From positions 1-5,438 of the forward strand of contig JAZNTT010000048.1 of assembly GCA_045591885.1 (NCBI GenBank): DNA of 5,438 nt, written 5' to 3'. Below the pieces are notes generated by a model. That model was not told the origin of the DNA. It made no database searches and was given only the letters and a program-made list of their open reading frames with translations. The stretch comes from Colimorpha_A sp045591885 (GTDB lineage Bacteria > Bacillota > Clostridia > Oscillospirales > CAG-272). Every line of letters begins with the position of its first letter. Positions within the stretch are counted from its first letter, which is position 1. Both the position numbers and the translations under genes were made by a program. Shown piece by piece: positions 4,507-5,438 of the stretch.

Positions 4507-5438
4507 TTAGATCTTTGGTGTTTTCTTCAAGCATATAAGCCCGAAAGCGTTTCCGAGAACGGTCTTCGTTGCCTCACTTAGACGCACGCGGAACGCGCGA
4601 GCGTTATCCTCGTTTGCCGAAAGGATCGGGCAGTCGTGGTAGAAGCGGTTGAACGCCGCGCAGATGTCGAGAATGTATCTCGTTATTACCATCGGCTCGC
4701 TGTCGGTGATAGCGTCGTTCACCTTTTCGGTGAAGAGCGAAAGAACTCTGCAAAGCGCCGCTTCAGCCGCCTGCGGCTCATAGCCGTCAGACAGTGACTT
4801 TTCGGGAACTCCGCCTGCCTTCTCGATGATCGAGCAGCAACGCGCGTAGGTGTACTGCGCGTAAGGACCGGTGTTACCCTCAAAGGAAAGGGCGTCCTCG
4901 AGCGAGAAGTCGTTATCCTTGATACGGCTGTTGGTAAGATAATAGAATACGATAGCGCCGATACCGACTGCTTCTGCAACCTCGTCCTTGTTTTCAAGGT
5001 CGGGGTTCTTTTCTTCCATTATCGCTTTGACCTTCTCAACAGCCATTTTAAATAGGTCTTTGAGAAGAATTACGTTGCCTGTTCTCGTTGCGAGCTTCAT
5101 GCCGCCGATGGAAACGGTGCCGTAGGGAATGTGAACGAGCTCGCCGTACCATTCGTAGCCCATAAGCTCAAGAACCTTGAACCACTGCTGGAAGTGAAGT
5201 ATCTGCTGATTCGACGTAACGTAAACGCACTTGTCGAAGTTATAATGCTCCTTGCGGTAAACTGCCGCCGCAATATCACGCGTAGGATAAAGCGTCGAGC
5301 CGTCGCGCTTAAGAATAAGGCAGGGGGGCATATTGTATTCCGAGAGGTCAACTATCGAAGCGCCGTCGTCTATCTTGAGCAGATCCTTGTCGCGCAGGCT
5401 CTGAACCTGTGCAGGCATAAGATCGGTGTAGAAGCTCT
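4507..5438 (-). CDS. argS: Arginyl-tRNA synthetase, C-terminal part (5' end outside window)
   Basis: A class I aminoacyl-tRNA synthetase that charges tRNA-Arg. The frame stays open to the right edge, reading SFYTDLMPAQVQSLRDKDLL at its upstream end. The methionine at 5416-5418 is therefore internal and not the start. About 310 residues are present of the usual ~550-600, so the HIGH motif and N-terminal tRNA-binding domain lie outside. Counting from that internal Met, family blocks are VDLSEYNMPPCLILKRDGSTLYPTRDIAAAVYR (23-55), YVTSNQQILHFQQWFKVLELMGYEW (66-90), the KMSKS-loop equivalent GMKLATRTGNVILL (106-119), and LSFEGNTGPYAQYTYARCCSI, which leads into the helical DALR anticodon-binding domain. 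FNRFYHDCPIL and TKTVLGNAFGLICL close it. The KMSKS position reads K-L-A-T-R. The stop TAA (4507-4509) is 18 bases before yebC, suggesting an argS-yebC operon whose promoter lies beyond the right edge. Confidence 0.96.
   Translation of the reverse strand, partial: SFYTDLMPAQVQSLRDKDLLKIDDGASIVDLSEYNMPPCLILKRDGSTLYPTRDIAAAVYRKEHYNFDKCVYVTSNQQILHFQQWFKVLELMGYEWYGELVHIPYGTVSIGGMKLATRTGNVILLKDLFKMAVEKVKAIMEEKNPDLENKDEVAEAVGIGAIVFYYLTNSRIKDNDFSLEDALSFEGNTGPYAQYTYARCCSIIEKAGGVPEKSLSDGYEPQAAEAALCRVLSLFTEKVNDAITDSEPMVITRYILDICAAFNRFYHDCPILSANEDNARAFRVRLSEATKTVLGNAFGLICLKKTPKI

Overview
The window looks like ordinary chromosomal DNA of an uncultured Clostridia-type Bacillota. The evidence is an RNase J-like C-terminus, strong AGGAGG-type ribosome binding sites, sigma-A-like promoters, a DUF975 membrane protein, a YlbM/TmcAL-type enzyme beside acetate kinase, and an argS-yebC pair. 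The species cannot be named from the sequence alone.

Layout from left to right. The first ~157 bases are the 3' end of a plus-strand gene, probably ribonuclease J. A perfect 14-bp hairpin serves as a shared terminator between it and the convergent minus-strand DUF975 membrane protein (198-851), which ends in ten consecutive prolines. Next, also on the minus strand, is a TmcAL/YlbM-type tRNA(Met) cytidine acetate ligase (928-2055). It is divergent from acetate kinase ackA (2166-3374, plus strand), and the two share a 110-bp intergenic region with closely packed, apparently overlapping promoters. ackA ends at a clear intrinsic terminator. The 385-bp gap between ackA and the convergent yebC holds a GC-rich inverted-repeat element (3444-3587) that appears to have been split by a 48-bp secondary insertion, and then about 170 bases with no supportable gene. 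The right end is a minus-strand operon, argS (3' part only, entering from the right edge) followed 18 bp later by yebC (3760-4488).

Functional links. AckA interconverts acetate and acetyl phosphate, and TmcAL uses free acetate plus ATP to acetylate the wobble cytidine of elongator tRNA-Met, so the divergent pair joins acetate metabolism to a translation modification. ArgS and YebC both serve translation. YebC-family proteins have been tied to relief of ribosome stalling on proline-rich sequences, and this window also encodes a protein with a Pro10 tail. I see no CRISPR array, tRNA, rRNA, transposase or phage gene, and no clear undescribed system. The most worthwhile leads are the nested repeat element, the Pro10 tail and the shared tmcAL-ackA promoter region.
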